From NCBI RefSeq assembly GCF_001632365.1, contig NW_024468511.1:1280761-1344760 (forward strand): a stretch of DNA of 64,000 nucleotides, written 5' to 3'. Every line of letters starts with the position of its first letter. Position 1 is the stretch's first letter. The notes under the pieces were generated by a model. The model did no database searches and was not told the origin of the DNA. It worked only from the letters and a program-made list of their open reading frames with translations. Source of the DNA: Laetiporus sulphureus 93-53 (taxonomy: Eukaryota; Basidiomycota; Agaricomycetes; Polyporales; Laetiporaceae). Positions 46,442 through 58,544 of the stretch are shown one piece after another. Position numbers and translations under genes: made by a program.

Positions 46442-48190
46442 ATGTCCGTCGTTCTCCGCCGGACACTGCTCGCTCGCCGCGCTACGCGGCCTCTGTCGTT
46501 GTGTTGGTCGCTCCGTCCATACTCTGTTTCAACACATGATGGCCCCGAAATGCCTCCACCCCTTCGCGGCACTAAGATCCTCGATCTCACACGCGTCCTT
46601 GCTGGGCCCACCGCGACGATGCTCCTGGCAGACCTTGGTGCGGATGTGATAAAGGTGGAAGAGGTCACTCGTGGAGACGACACTAGTACGCGCCCACTCT
46701 GTTTCTGCGAACGCATCTGTCTCATAGGTGCATTCTTCAGGATCTTGGTCACCGCCGTCCGCTCCGCTTTCGCCATCTGCCCCCGCGGAGACGTCCCACC
46801 TCCCGCCGGAATCCGCTTACTTTCTCGCTGTCAATAGGAACAAACGGTCTCTCACCGTCAACTTCAAGCATCCCGAAGGACTGGCCATCCTGCACAAATT
46901 GATCCGCCGCGCCGACGTGCTCGTTGAGAACTACATCTCCGGAAAGCTAGCAACCATGGGCTTAGGCTGGGAAGACTGTCATAAGCTGAATCCCCGGCTT
47001 ATATATGCGAGTATCACAGGTGGGTCTTCATCCAGTCTGGACCGCCTATGTTGGCCGACGTAGGGTTAGGATACGGTCAGACTGGGCCATATTCTCAGGC
47101 AGCAGGATACGATGTCATCATCGAAGGCGAAGCTGGCCTTATGCACATGTAGGTTGCGTATGAAAGCAGCGAAGTTTCCGTTCCTCTAATTATCATGTAG
47201 CACTGGTGAGCCCGACGGAAACCCTTGCAAGGTCGGCGTGGCGGTCACAGATATCGCTACTGGGTTATACGCCCATGGTGCTATCATGGCTGCTCTATTG
47301 TCCAGGCAGCAAACTGGCAAGGGCGTGTGGATTGATTGCAATCTTTTTGAGTCACAGGTGAGCATACTCGGGAGATATTTCATGTTGGAACTAAGATGAC
47401 TTGAAGTTAGCTGGACTTGCGAACATCGCATCAAACTACTTGATAGCTGGCCAGGAAGCAGGGCGGCATGGCACATCACATCCTTCAATTGTTCCGTACC
47501 AAGTCTTTCCGTGCAAGGATGGTTTCATCATGATTGGTGCTGGGAATGACAGACAGGTGAGCAGACCTGAAGCTTTACTCAAGCTGCTTCTAATTGAGTT
47601 GTAGTTCAGGATCCTAGCTGAAAAGATTCTTGAACAACCTGAGCTTGCTTCCAGTGCAAAATTTGTTGACAACCGATTAAGAGTTGCCAACAGGCAGGAG
47701 CTAGTTGAGATTATCACAAAGAAGCTGATGCAGCAAAGTAGGCATTATTGGCTGCAAAAATTCTCTGGCCTGGGGTATGTGTGAATTCTGTGCTAACTTC
47801 TTTCATTGGCTTATTATTCTTTTACAGAATACCATTTGGTCCAATCAACAATATTGAGCAAACTTTTCAGCATCCTCAAGCAGTTGCACGCAAAGTAATA
47901 GTGGAAGTAGAGGTACACATATTTCTTTGCACAACTTCAGAGGCGGTAACTGATGTATAAGCAGCATTCAAGGGCAGGAAGGGTCAAGCTTGTAGCACCA
48001 GCTGTGCATTACAATGGTAAGAGAATGCCAATAGAAAGACCACCACCTTGGCTATCACAACACACATTTGAGGTAAGCCTTTGATAAAAATGTCATAACT
48101 ATTCCTAATGTATTAAATGAGCAGATTCTACAAGATGTGGGTTATAGTGAACTTGAGATGCAGGATCTAAGGAGAAGGCACATTGTATAA
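46442..48190 (+). CDS. Family III CoA-transferase, SUGCT type (succinyl-CoA:glutarate)
   Basis: Nine exons (46442-46685, 46741-47019, 47070-47148, 47201-47357, 47407-47556, 47605-47774, 47828-47912, 47965-48072, 48125-48190) join exactly to 445 residues. A short basic, Ser/Arg-rich leader suggests import into mitochondria. Family III marks follow: [20 protein letters not shown] with [89 protein letters not shown] and [10 protein letters not shown]. These match human SUGCT closely, which moves CoA from succinyl-CoA to glutarate or hydroxymethylglutarate. From exon 5 onward the gene becomes AT-rich and poor in CG while the protein stays well conserved, and every junction keeps frame. Exact acyl substrate is inferred. 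Confidence 0.92.
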
Positions 48191-48811
48191 TCTGTTGGTA
48201 ACAGTTGTAAATTACTTTGAATGCTCTTACACAGACTTCAAGGTACTACCATTTTCTCTCTTGCTAAACAGGCAAAGAAATTAAAGCATTCTTTATACCA
48301 TGATTCAACTGCTGCATCCTTACCAATGAATAGTCTTTCAAATACAGTATTTGAGTGAGATAGGTTTGAATTTTTGATTCATATATAATATACATCAGGA
48401 TAAGAAATTCCTTTTTTCTGCTGAAAGAGTTTCTATGTCACCCAACATCAACTGTATATTTTAAAAAAGTTTACTCAGATGAAAGAAAAGTGATTGCATT
48501 CATGAAAAGGCTTAAAATTATCTTAACATCTTAGATATTGAGTGAGTTATTTTTTTACATAATTTGATCTCTATGTTATAGATAGCATAGCAAAGAAAGG
48601 CCTTTTTGATTATAGAAAAGACATTGAGAATGTTAGCAATATATAATATTTTATCAAATTATCAGCTGCAATAAAAAGCCTTCTGAATACATATTTTGCA
48701 CATCATTAATGGGCTTTATAGTGCTTTGACATTAATAGCTGACATAACATGTGAGAATATCTCTCAATTTTTATTGCTCTCTTAGCATAACGATGATATG
48801 AAGTGTCAACT
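48191..48811. other. AT-rich intergenic, no gene seen
   Basis: Start of the AT-rich, CG-poor arm after the CoA-transferase stop codon. No ORF or repeat unit was recognised. Confidence 0.5.
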
Positions 48812-49749
48812 ACACATGAAGTGATTAGCGAAATAAGGTGAAACAGGATAAAAATATTGAGAAAAACATTGCAATCTTTCCACTTTACTGTTAATTTGTG
48901 ATGAAGGTATTCAAAATACTTGAAACATTTTTCACCAAAGATGATGAACAGATCATATTTTATAACCTTTCAGACAAACTTATAATAAAAAGTTTTAAAC
49001 CTCTTCTTCATTCTTTCCTTGCTAGAGATGATGAATATATCATTAGTACTATGGTTGAAATGTTAGTACCACACTAGTATCAACTAGTACCAGCTAGCAC
49101 TATAATTTGGAGGTTAGTACCAAGGTTCAAATGTTAGGAGAGAGTTTAGTATCATGCTATTGGTAAGTCTGAAGGTTAGTATCAATGCTCAAATATTAGT
49201 ATTATGCCTAGTACTGATGTCTGAAGATTAGTATGAAGGTTTAAATGTTAGCACTATGCTAATATCAAGCTACTAATATGTTCTGGAGGTTAGTACTAAG
49301 ATCTAAATGTTAGTATTATGCTAGCACTAAGCTATAAGGCCTGAAGTTCATTGGTAAGATTTGAATGTTGGTACTAAGCTGCTTGTGTGTTTGCGCTGAG
49401 GTGTGAAAATTATTACTCATTTACCACTTGGCATAGTGCTTGAATTATAACCTTAATACTAATCTCCAGATCATAGTATCAGTATGATGTTAACATTTGA
49501 ATCTGAGTATTAACCCTTCATACTTGATTAAAATGGCAATGATGTATGATCACAATATGCTCATTATGTTTGACAAAAAAGAATTTAAAAACTTATTAGT
49601 ACTTCATTTATTTTCTTTTATCTTTTTTATAAAAATGTTAATAATATTTTGAAGCCTTTTATATTGACAGTAAAGATGCTGAAAAGATTGAAAACATTTT
49701 TAAATGTCTTTACCATCTTTCACCTCAAATTATTGATTGCTTCACCAGT
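48812..49749. mobile_element. Foldback element 1 (long inverted-repeat arms around a TTAGTACT-rich core)
   Basis: The right arm (about 49,530-49,749, ending ATTGATTGCTTCACCAGTG) is the reverse complement of a left arm starting near 48,812 (ATGAAGTGATTAGCGAAATAAG), more diverged. Between them, 49,050-49,520 is a degenerate repeat of TTAGTACTATGCTAGTACTAAG-like strings. No protein is encoded. The structure is that of a non-autonomous foldback or MITE-like transposon. Ends are approximate. Confidence 0.65.
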
Positions 49750-49764
49750 GATGAACAGTGACTC

Positions 49765-50672
49765 AGCACTGGTGAAGCAATCAATAATCTGAGGTGAAGA
49801 ATGATAAAGACATTGAAGCACGTTTCAAATCTTTTCAGCATCTTTTACTGTCAATGTGTGATAAAAAGATTCAAAATATTATTAACATCTTTTCTTGTTG
49901 ATGATGAAAAGATTGGGCAAAGATTGGATGACATATCAGCAATTATTTTTTTAATCATTTTACAATCTTTTAGACAAAGTTATAATAGAAAGTTTCAAAA
50001 ATTTTTTCATTCTTTTCTCATCAAAGATGATAAATATATTGTGACCATGTCACATCATTATCATTCTACACTAAGCCAATATTAGGATATAAAGGTAAAT
50101 ACTTAGGTCCAAATATTAGTACTATCTCTTGAAGCCTTAGTATTAGCATAGTGTTGATCTTTAGATCTTAGCATTAGCATAGCACTAGCATAGTAGTAGC
50201 ATAGTACTAACCTTCAGACCTTAATACTAGCATAGTACTAGCATTTAAATCTTAAAATTAGCATACTGCTCATGTTAGAATCTTGGTATTACTCTTCTAA
50301 CCATAGTACTTATATAGTGCTAACATATAAACCTGAATATTAGCTGCCATACCTTGATACTAGCTTAGTATATAATTGAAAGGATGTGACATAATCACAA
50401 TATCCTCATCATCTTTGATCCAAAAGGAGTAAAGAATGATTTTGAAAATCTTCATCATAATTTTATATGAAAGGTTGTAAAATGATTGAAGAAATGATTA
50501 TTAATATTTCATCCAATCTCCTTTCAATCTTTTCATCATCTTTGACAACAAAAGATGTTGAAATATTTTAAATACTTCTATCACAAATTGACAGTGAATA
50601 TGCTTAAAAGATTTAAACTTTTTCTTCAATTTTCACCATCTTTCATCTCAAATTATTGATTGCTTCACTCAG
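49765..50672. mobile_element. Foldback element 2, direct-repeat relative of element 1
   Basis: The left arm begins CACTGGTGAAGCAATCAATA at 49765; its reverse complement, with substitutions, forms the right arm (about 50,380-50,672, ending ATTGATTGCTTCACTCAGTG). Matching pairs run through both arms, for example TGATGAAAAGATTG..AGATTGGATGA and ATCATTTTACAA. The core (50,100-50,380) is made of AGTACTAGCATAG-type repeats, like element 1. Only 15 bp separate the two elements, and their facing ends form a perfect inverted repeat of about 22 bp. Confidence 0.72.
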
Positions 50673-51059
50673 TGTGATAGGAACTGGAAACAATCAAAGT
50701 TATGGCTGTATATACAGCAAAAGCAGATAGCAGACAAGCATGCATATGTACTAGCAATGAAGATGATATGTATCATACATGAGCAAAAGGATACAATGTG
50801 CAGATGCATCAGTAAAAGTTCACATCAGGATGATATATAGATCAAATATCATTAAAATGCAAAGATAATTATGTTTAATGATCTTCCAAGTAGAGTAATA
50901 GAGGGCATATAATGTAATTGTTGCAGATGCAACAGGATGTCATATTAAGGCTCACATAAAGCATAAAGGACAATCTCAGATCAACAGCAACACAGCCAAT
51001 ATTAATCTGAAGCAATGTTAAATGGCTGCAGTTGAAAGACAGAAATGCTGAAGGTTAAG
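50673..51059. other. AT-rich spacer without CG dinucleotides, no gene seen
   Basis: No coding pattern and no repeat match found. It lies within the longest CG-free stretch of the window. Confidence 0.5.
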
Positions 51060-52055
51060 TAAAATCAGCTCTCAGGGATACTGCATAACAGTCTTTTCTT
51101 CATACTTAAAGATGTTTACAGACCATTCAGAGAAATGAAATGAGTTTGTGAAAAGTCAATATGTTTACCTTGACAATCTTATTACCATTTTGAGCAAGAT
51201 AAATACAAGTGTATGCTCGATGAAAGATGCATGAAATGTTGTTCATGCTGTATTGCACAGTGTAGACTCTGTTCATTTCTTATTACAGTGAAATGATACA
51301 GATATCTATGTATAGTTTCTGTTTTGCTATGCTCAAATAATAATCTCTCAATTTTATCATCTGTCTTCATTACTAGTGTTGCAATAGAGATGTGAGGATA
51401 ACAGACACTTTTATTTATTTACAGAACTGCAGCTTGTGAATTTGAACAAAATGTCCTGCTAAGTTAAGTTAAGCTTCTCAAAGGCAGTAAAAAGCTTTCA
51501 AAATGACTGCAAGCTTTTTTCTTAGGAAGTCTCAGTCAGCATGTCAAACATGTCACATATGACTCATTAAAATACACTGCTTTTACAATTTATCATCGAC
51601 AGAAATGAAAAGCAATGTTAGCTTGATACTGCACTATATGTATATTAGAGAAGATAGTATAAAAATTTAGTTGTATAATATTATTTTATTTTAATTGCTT
51701 GTTATTTTACTTGTCATTGAATGATATAAATGATTACTTATTGTTTTATGATTGGATCATCACTAGCAATAGTTCAATGTAAGAATACTGTAAAAGTAGC
51801 TAATTATAAACTCAAGCATATCACAGTTTAGCTTGATGACAATCTGTACTAGGCTCTGTTGAATTTTTTCATGTTGCTACCCTGTGCATCTTGAATATAT
51901 ACTGGCATTGATACATGATGTAATATATCAGGGTTTTTCAATCATATCAGGTGCAGTAATGTAATAATGATCTACAGCAGTCAAATAATCAATATATATT
52001 CAAGAAACTTATGAAGATTATAAGTTAAATATTAAAACTCAGAACCTCAGAAACT
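51060..52055. repeat. Dispersed repeat family, copy A
   Basis: About 1 kb that is clearly homologous to 58,545-59,355 (copy B), and in its right part to 60,850-61,125 (copy C). Shared strings include AGATGTTYACAGAYCATTCAG, TGTTGCAATAGAGATGTGA, TCTCAGTCAGCATGTCA, GATTGGATCATCACTAGCAA and TAATGATCTAYAGCAGTCAAA. No ORF survives. It is probably an old transposon with unknown class. Confidence 0.75.
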
Positions 52056-53215
52056 GTTTCTGTGTTTATCTTGAGTTACTTTTGATTTGAACACAGGTTG
52101 ACATTAGAGATATTTATGCTTATGATAAAAGTGTAGTGAGGAATAGAGGTGGACTGTAAAAAATGAACAATGTGAATGCAAAGGCCAGATGTTTAATATT
52201 TAAATGGTGCTTCTGAGTAAAAATCTGTGATGCTGTGACTACCTAATTTGATAACACAGGTCAATTTCTGATTGGCTGTATTCACCTGAAACATTTTGAA
52301 CACATGTCAAAGACATTTTCAATGCCACCAATGTTTAATGTTTGGCCGCATTTCAAATGACAAAATGGATTCCATTCAGCATACATTGTGTTGAAATTCA
52401 GACAACACAGAAACTTTATTTGAGATCTTATTGAAAGTCCTTCACAATGTTGCCAGAATGATATCCTGATGATGGGAAAGGAAACATGCAAAACACAAGA
52501 TGATGATATCATTCCTCAGGATTCCTCAATGATAACTTGTTGTAACCAATAAAGATACCAGTTGATACATATTTAATGTTCACATAATGAGATCATATTT
52601 TTATCAGTGGTTCCATGTAGTCATAATTGAGGTGACAATTGCATTGTTTTCAGAATTGTTCTTTCATTTTGGCAAGAAGATCATAAACAATGTGTTTAGT
52701 TTGAACGTTGACAAATAAATTTGACAGAAACATGATCTCAAATTGGTCACAATCAAGGTGATGTCTCAGATGACTTTTATGAAAACATAGAGGCAATCAT
52801 TGTGACTGTGACTGTAATGCATTCAGGATGATTTGAGAGGAATCACAACCTCATGCCCTTTATGCTATTGAGGGTGTCAGTGATTCCACAAAGTCGAAAA
52901 TGAATCAAAGAGAATTAAAACAAAAGTGATGGCTCCAAGGGGCTTGGAGTCATTGACCTAAAGATAGGACCTTTTGGGTTGGAAGCCTTTTATTGTGAGC
53001 ATATTTGCTTGTACAAGCAATACTAGCAAGAACATGTCAAAAAGAAGACTCTTAAGCCATAAGTTGATTTGAGTTTTTCTGATGCAGTGGCGTAGTGCAG
53101 ATGCTCATACTCAGATCAAATCAAACCATGCTCAAATTATTCCACATTTCTAATCGCTTGTTTATTTGTTTATTTGTTTGTTTGTTGAGCTTGCAAATAT
53201 ATCATTGCTTGCAGA
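52056..53215. other. AT-rich region, no gene seen
   Basis: Short open frames only. The right end may already be the start of the decayed FHA-kinase, since it leads into it without a clear border. Confidence 0.45.
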
Positions 53216-55085
53216 AGGCTTTAAGGCCATCCATTCCCTTAAATGACCTTGTGTTGTGTCCAGCGATGATCAAGAGTGAACATGTTCACTGATACTCCAC
53301 CGGTCATATGAGAGATTGTGCTCTGCATCAGATGACAGGGACACAGCTCTTTGGCAAGATATGATCATGATTGAAAGTCATGCAGCAATATGTGAGATCC
53401 TTATGGATCACACTGGCATCAGTACATACTCTATCATTATTTCACTTCAGAAGAATATCACTGACTGGCAGTGTTTAGGACCCAATCACTGTCTCATTTA
53501 CAACTTCTAAGCAGCCAATGGGTTATCATTCAAAATCATATAAGACTTCAGTTCTAACAGAACCTATGTGAGTCAAACATTATAATAAAATGATATTAGC
53601 TTATGCCGAATCTGGTGAATAAACAGAAGTTGTGTAAGGGAGAATACACCATTCTCAGGAGTGGTGTGGAAGTAATCTTAGGATGCAATCCAGATCTGTA
53701 TCATCATGGACACCCACATGTTTTGCACTTCACTTTTGTATACTACTGGGTCAGACCTCAATTGGTATGTAACCATGCTTTTGAACAGTATTTCATTTAC
53801 TTAAACTGGTAAATTGTTCAGTTCTTTGTAACTTACTACTTGGGTAAAGTGTAAGTATATAGCAGTGGCATGGTATAACTTGACACAAGACTTATACTAG
53901 CACAGCATAGGCTCAGGTGGATTCAGAATGGTTTATAAAGCTCAGCATCATGTGACAGACAAATATCAAGCAGTCAAAAATTCAAACCCTCAAGAGATGC
54001 TCATCTCACAGAAGGCTGCAGCAATTCATAAGAAGATCAGGATTCTGGTTAGTTTAAGTCATGTAAGTGTGCTGCTGAGTCCCCATCAAGCACTACTCTC
54101 AACTCTGTCAACTGTACTTTTCAGCTGCAGATTGTTCTGTTTGATGAAATGATTAGAGAATCTGATCAAATTTATATAAGGATATATATTAGTACTACTT
54201 ATCATTCAAACTGATCAGCTTTGCTGTGTAGATATCATCATGGAGTTAGTCACTGTGGGGGATCTTCTGAACTTGATAGATGAACAGAGCTTAAGTGAGC
54301 TAGCAGTTCATAAGTTTCTTTCATACTGAAATTCGATTATCAGGTGATCTGATGCCAAGGCAGCTACAAAAGAGCTGCATTCAGCCCTGAAAGTGAGCAG
54401 TTTACCAGTTTATGCCTTTCTAATCTCTGCTTGAGGTGAAGCTCATATAGACATGTTCACAGTATCTTCATTTGAATCAGATTGTTCACTGTGATGTCAA
54501 GCCATCTATATGTAATCTGTTTCCTTGGCTATTCAGCTTGGATAACAAACTCAAGAGGCCCTCAAGAGGCCATTGTGCTTAGAACATCCTTGTCATACAG
54601 CAGTCACCCATTCATATCAACTCACAGACTTTGGCCTCACAAAATACTCTGCTGAGACCATTTTGGACGTGAAATGTCGCAGATTGTTCAATTGATGGTG
54701 GTATTAATTACACTGCTTCCCAGACTGCTCATGGCACACCATAATACATGGCTTCCAAAATCATAGTGCTTGAGTGGCAGGGTGCAGAGCCTCAATATAC
54801 TGTGAAGGTAGACAGTTGGGCATTAGGTGTTACCATTTTTCAGATGTGCATTCAGATGTGCATTCCTCATACTTACTATGTGTTATCTACTGTGTGAATG
54901 ACATATGCAACAGGTTATTTGCCCAGCTGCCATTTATATATGAGAGGGCTCTCAAAGATCGCAATGATGTACAATGGTCCAAGGGTTTTGAATGTGATGG
55001 TAAGTACCTTCAGTATATTCAAATGCCAATAATATTCACTGATTGTTGGAACCTTAGCAAAGGAACTCATACAGTGCCTTCTTTT
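53216..55085 (+). pseudogene. Relic of an FHA-domain Ser/Thr protein kinase (Chk2/Rad53/Cds1-like)
   Basis: Pieces lie in order but in several frames. The end of an FHA domain reads KQKLCKGEYTILRSGVEV and ILGCNPDLY, then HVLHFTFVY (53,625-53,750). Kinase subdomain I-III follows as GGFRMVYKAQHHVTDKYQAVK (near 53,920-53,985), a hinge as IIMELVTVGDLLNLID (54,230-54,280), the catalytic loop as HLNQIVHCDVKPS (HCDVK at 54487-54501), the Mg-binding DFG at 54627-54635 in YQLTDFGLTKY, the activation segment end as GTP-stop-YMAS (TAA at 54742-54744) and VDSWALGVTIFQM (54,808-54,846). The TAA stands where kinases of this type have GTPQYMA, so CAA to TAA fits a C-to-T change. DNA-damage checkpoint kinases have this FHA plus kinase order. 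The copy is long dead. Confidence 0.75.
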
Positions 55086-56215
55086 TGCAATGCCAGAAAT
55101 GTGACTATCTGTCACGGTTTTACCCGAACATATTTACTTTTGCTACACAAGTCCTATATGAGTCAATCTATAACTGGATACCAAAGCACCCACCTTCATA
55201 CCGGTCTATCTAAGTGGATACTTGGACCTGTCACAAGTTAACACCAGCTACACAGCAGACTTGACTGTGTCTACCACTAGACCAATGGAGTGCCCGATCT
55301 GACCACTCAGTCACGTGACCAGATAAGGAGCTTATATCTTTAGGCTATGATAGCTATACGATGGATAGCAGCACCCACCCTATTGGCTACAATTAATAGG
55401 ACCAACACCATTGGCCACTCAATAAGTGGTCCCACTTCAGCTACTCATAAAGTGGCACCATGTTCTACAATTATCTCATTGGATGCAGTACAGCCATTCT
55501 TAGATAGTTATCATGGCGAGACCAGAACCATTACTGGTTCTGACATTATATTCACATGTAGGTACCAGAGGTCTCACAGTAGCACAAGTGCCAGAGGCTC
55601 TGTCATACATGTATATAAGCACCTATGAGGAACTGGGTATTCCCAGTTTTATTCAACTATTTCATGAGGCCTACAATGACCATTACCTACTTCTTTGTGT
55701 GATAAGGCTAGGGGCCCTGTGAGCCCCCTTTTACTTTATATCATCATCCAACACTGGCGATGAGTCACAAGATGCAGGCAGCATCTTGCAGCCAGCTCCT
55801 TGCCTTTCTAGACAAAAGTCACAATGCACTGTGACATTTGAATGAAACTATAAACTGCATCCAGCAGCGCGCTGCTTGCAGGGTGACCTGAGGACCCAAT
55901 GTGAGTCAGGCACATTTTCAGCCAAAGTACTCTTTGAGGAACTGGCTTTCTGGACCTTGACAACACCCATAAAAAACTGTCCATTTACTACCAAAGTACC
56001 CAATGCAGGACTGGTATTTTCAGCCCAAGAAACTCAGATGTTAGGGTGCATCTTTTTTTGCCATTATAGCCATTATATTCCACATCGACATCTACCCACC
56101 TTAAGCCACTCCCTCTCTTCAAAAGGTAACAGCACATGCACGCTTCCTTCACACCTCTATGAGAGTGAATAGTCATGAAGTTGCACCACTCTCTGAAGAA
56201 GACCTGAGGGAGGGT
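55086..56215. mobile_element. Possible inserted element (CG-containing island) in the kinase relic
   Basis: The kinase similarity stops near 55,085 at TGTCACGGTTTTACCCGAAC. From there to about 56,215 the sequence has more G, C and CG than its surroundings and includes longer open frames (55513-55722, 55876-56172) with no recognised domain. A purine-rich string (CTGAGGGAGGGTCG) lies near the right edge. It could be part of an LTR element, but I could not define both LTRs. Confidence 0.35.
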
Positions 56216-58544
56216 CGTACATTTATGAGTAGATTAACAATGCTACACTAGACTAGTAACCTATGTAGCAATATGGGATATTACTTTAGTGAAAGGCGCA
56301 CCAATACATCAAATAACAAAGCAATATTATAAGTATTCGAACAGCGCAAATCATTCACATTACATTACTATAAACATGCAAGCTCTAAAAAAGGCAATTT
56401 CTCATGACCTATAAAGGCAACTTGCATACCGTAACAGGCAATTCTCTTCAGTTTTCTGTTTCAATGAGGCTTTTTTGCATCTTTAGACTTTTTAGTTGTG
56501 TTAACTGTCATATGTCAGAAATTGTGATGCTCTGATTTGTTCAGTAGATAGAGTTGATTATTACCTCTGTCTTAGATATATATAGTTCCATTTGTGATCT
56601 ATAGAAGATGATCAATGCATTTACAGTGACATCTTTAACTATATCGAGCAGCCTTTCATTTACAATGCAGCTTGACTATCTCATTCAAAGCCATAGATCT
56701 CGGAATATTTGTACAAGTAAATCCGAGATGCTGCCAGTCAATGCATAGTTATCAAAGCCTTAAACAACAATAGTGCCTTTATATACAGACACTCTGAAAA
56801 GACAGTTTTACATAAACTTGCAATGTTAAAGATCAGTCTTGCAAACACTTAATGTACACATTGTTAGACCTTGTGTGACTGTAAGAGTTCAAATCTGTCA
56901 TAGCAAAACTGAATATAAATTGTCACCTGACTTCTCACAATAGTGGTCATCAGCCATAATACAAATAATCTTCATGAGCTGGTGCCTGATGGAAACAACT
57001 TTTCAGGTAGCCTATATAATTTGATTAGCTTAATAAAAAGTATTTTCAGAATCAGCTTGTTATACTGCAAAGGTCTTATCTTTCACTGTGCCAATAAACC
57101 CTGTGCATCATTGGTAACACAACAGTCTGTAGCCTTTGCCCTGTAGCCTTATTGATGTTGATTATGACTGACGTGTCACATTATAGAGTCAATTTCTTAA
57201 GATGAATCTATTTCAATCATGAAAGATATTTCATAAACCTCTCAGTGTTTCAAAATTTGTCTCATTAGAAGAGCTTTACCAATTCACAGAATTCACAGCA
57301 TTATTTCTGGCCTTGAGCATTTATGCTAGTCCTTTTGCTATTTGTTGTTTTGTGATATGCTTCACAGATGGACTAAAGCATTTTTAATCTCAAGTGCCTT
57401 CAACCATTTTTACTTTTATTATTATTTAAGACTGTAGAAAGTTTCAGATAGATAAATAAAGTAACAGTCAATTGACTTGATCTAATAATATACACCAAAA
57501 TGATGGACTTTAATGTTAATATAATAGATTTTGCATTATGGAGGATAATCATCACTGTTTTCTACAGAAATAGAATATACTTTGTGAGATAAAATTCTTA
57601 CTTCATCCATTCATAATGCACCTGCAGAGTATCTGTGTTAACTCACTTTGTTTCTCACAAACAGAAGTATGTTTTAGCTTATAAAATGTGTGTCCCTTTG
57701 TCAGCCATATTTTTTCTACAACTTATCATTGAGTCTGCTTTTTGAAGAGCTATTTGAAATTGCTATGAGAAATCATCTGTACTTCATATTCTATGATATA
57801 TGACTATTCTGTGCAGATATGTTTTCTTATTAAATGGCAAGAACACTCAGTTTGCGAAAACATGTTTCACACTATGATAACATTATTTAAAAGACTGATC
57901 TATATCCTTAAAATAAGCTGGCCCTGAACACACTTTTGTTAAGCTAATCAATTGTGAGAAATTACATGACACTTTGTACTCAATTTTGCTATGACAAACT
58001 TCACCTCTTAGCACCACACAAGGTCTAACAACATGTACATTACCCTGTTTTCTTAAATTGCAAGTCTGATCAGTTTGTGTATAAGTGTCCTTCCAGAGTT
58101 TCAGGCTTTGATGACTATGAATCACTTAGACAAAATTTTGAATTTACAGCTTTCAGATGAGATAATCAAGCTGCATTGAAAACAAAAGTTGCTAGATATA
58201 GTCAAAGATTTAACTAGAAATGCACCCATCATCTTCCACATATCATGAAAGGGCACTATATACATTTCTAAGACAATGCATAGTTAATACAATTGACAAG
58301 TCTGAGCTCTTTTTTGCATTAAGAACCTCATGGACACAGAAAACAATTAAAGAAGAGCAAGCATGTATAATTGTATATCTGTTAGAAGAACAAAGGCAGT
58401 TAGTTTTACTGTTAGCAGTGACAACAGTGAAAAACCTCTACTGATTGCAATTGCATTAATTATGTGAAAGGCAAGAGTGGGAAAAAGGTAAAATCTTTTT
58501 ATTGCTTATCATATACTCAGCTTCAGTGGAGTTTAAACAGAGCG
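56216..58544. other. AT-rich region (2.3 kb), no gene seen
   Basis: Only short open frames and no family pattern on either strand. CG is very rare. It probably consists of old, unrecognisable transposon sequence. Confidence 0.45.

Noticed and set aside
47300..47700. Chimeric assembly at the composition change
   Set aside because: The CoA-transferase gene crosses the boundary with every exon phase kept and all family motifs in order, so a false join is unlikely, though read mapping should confirm it.
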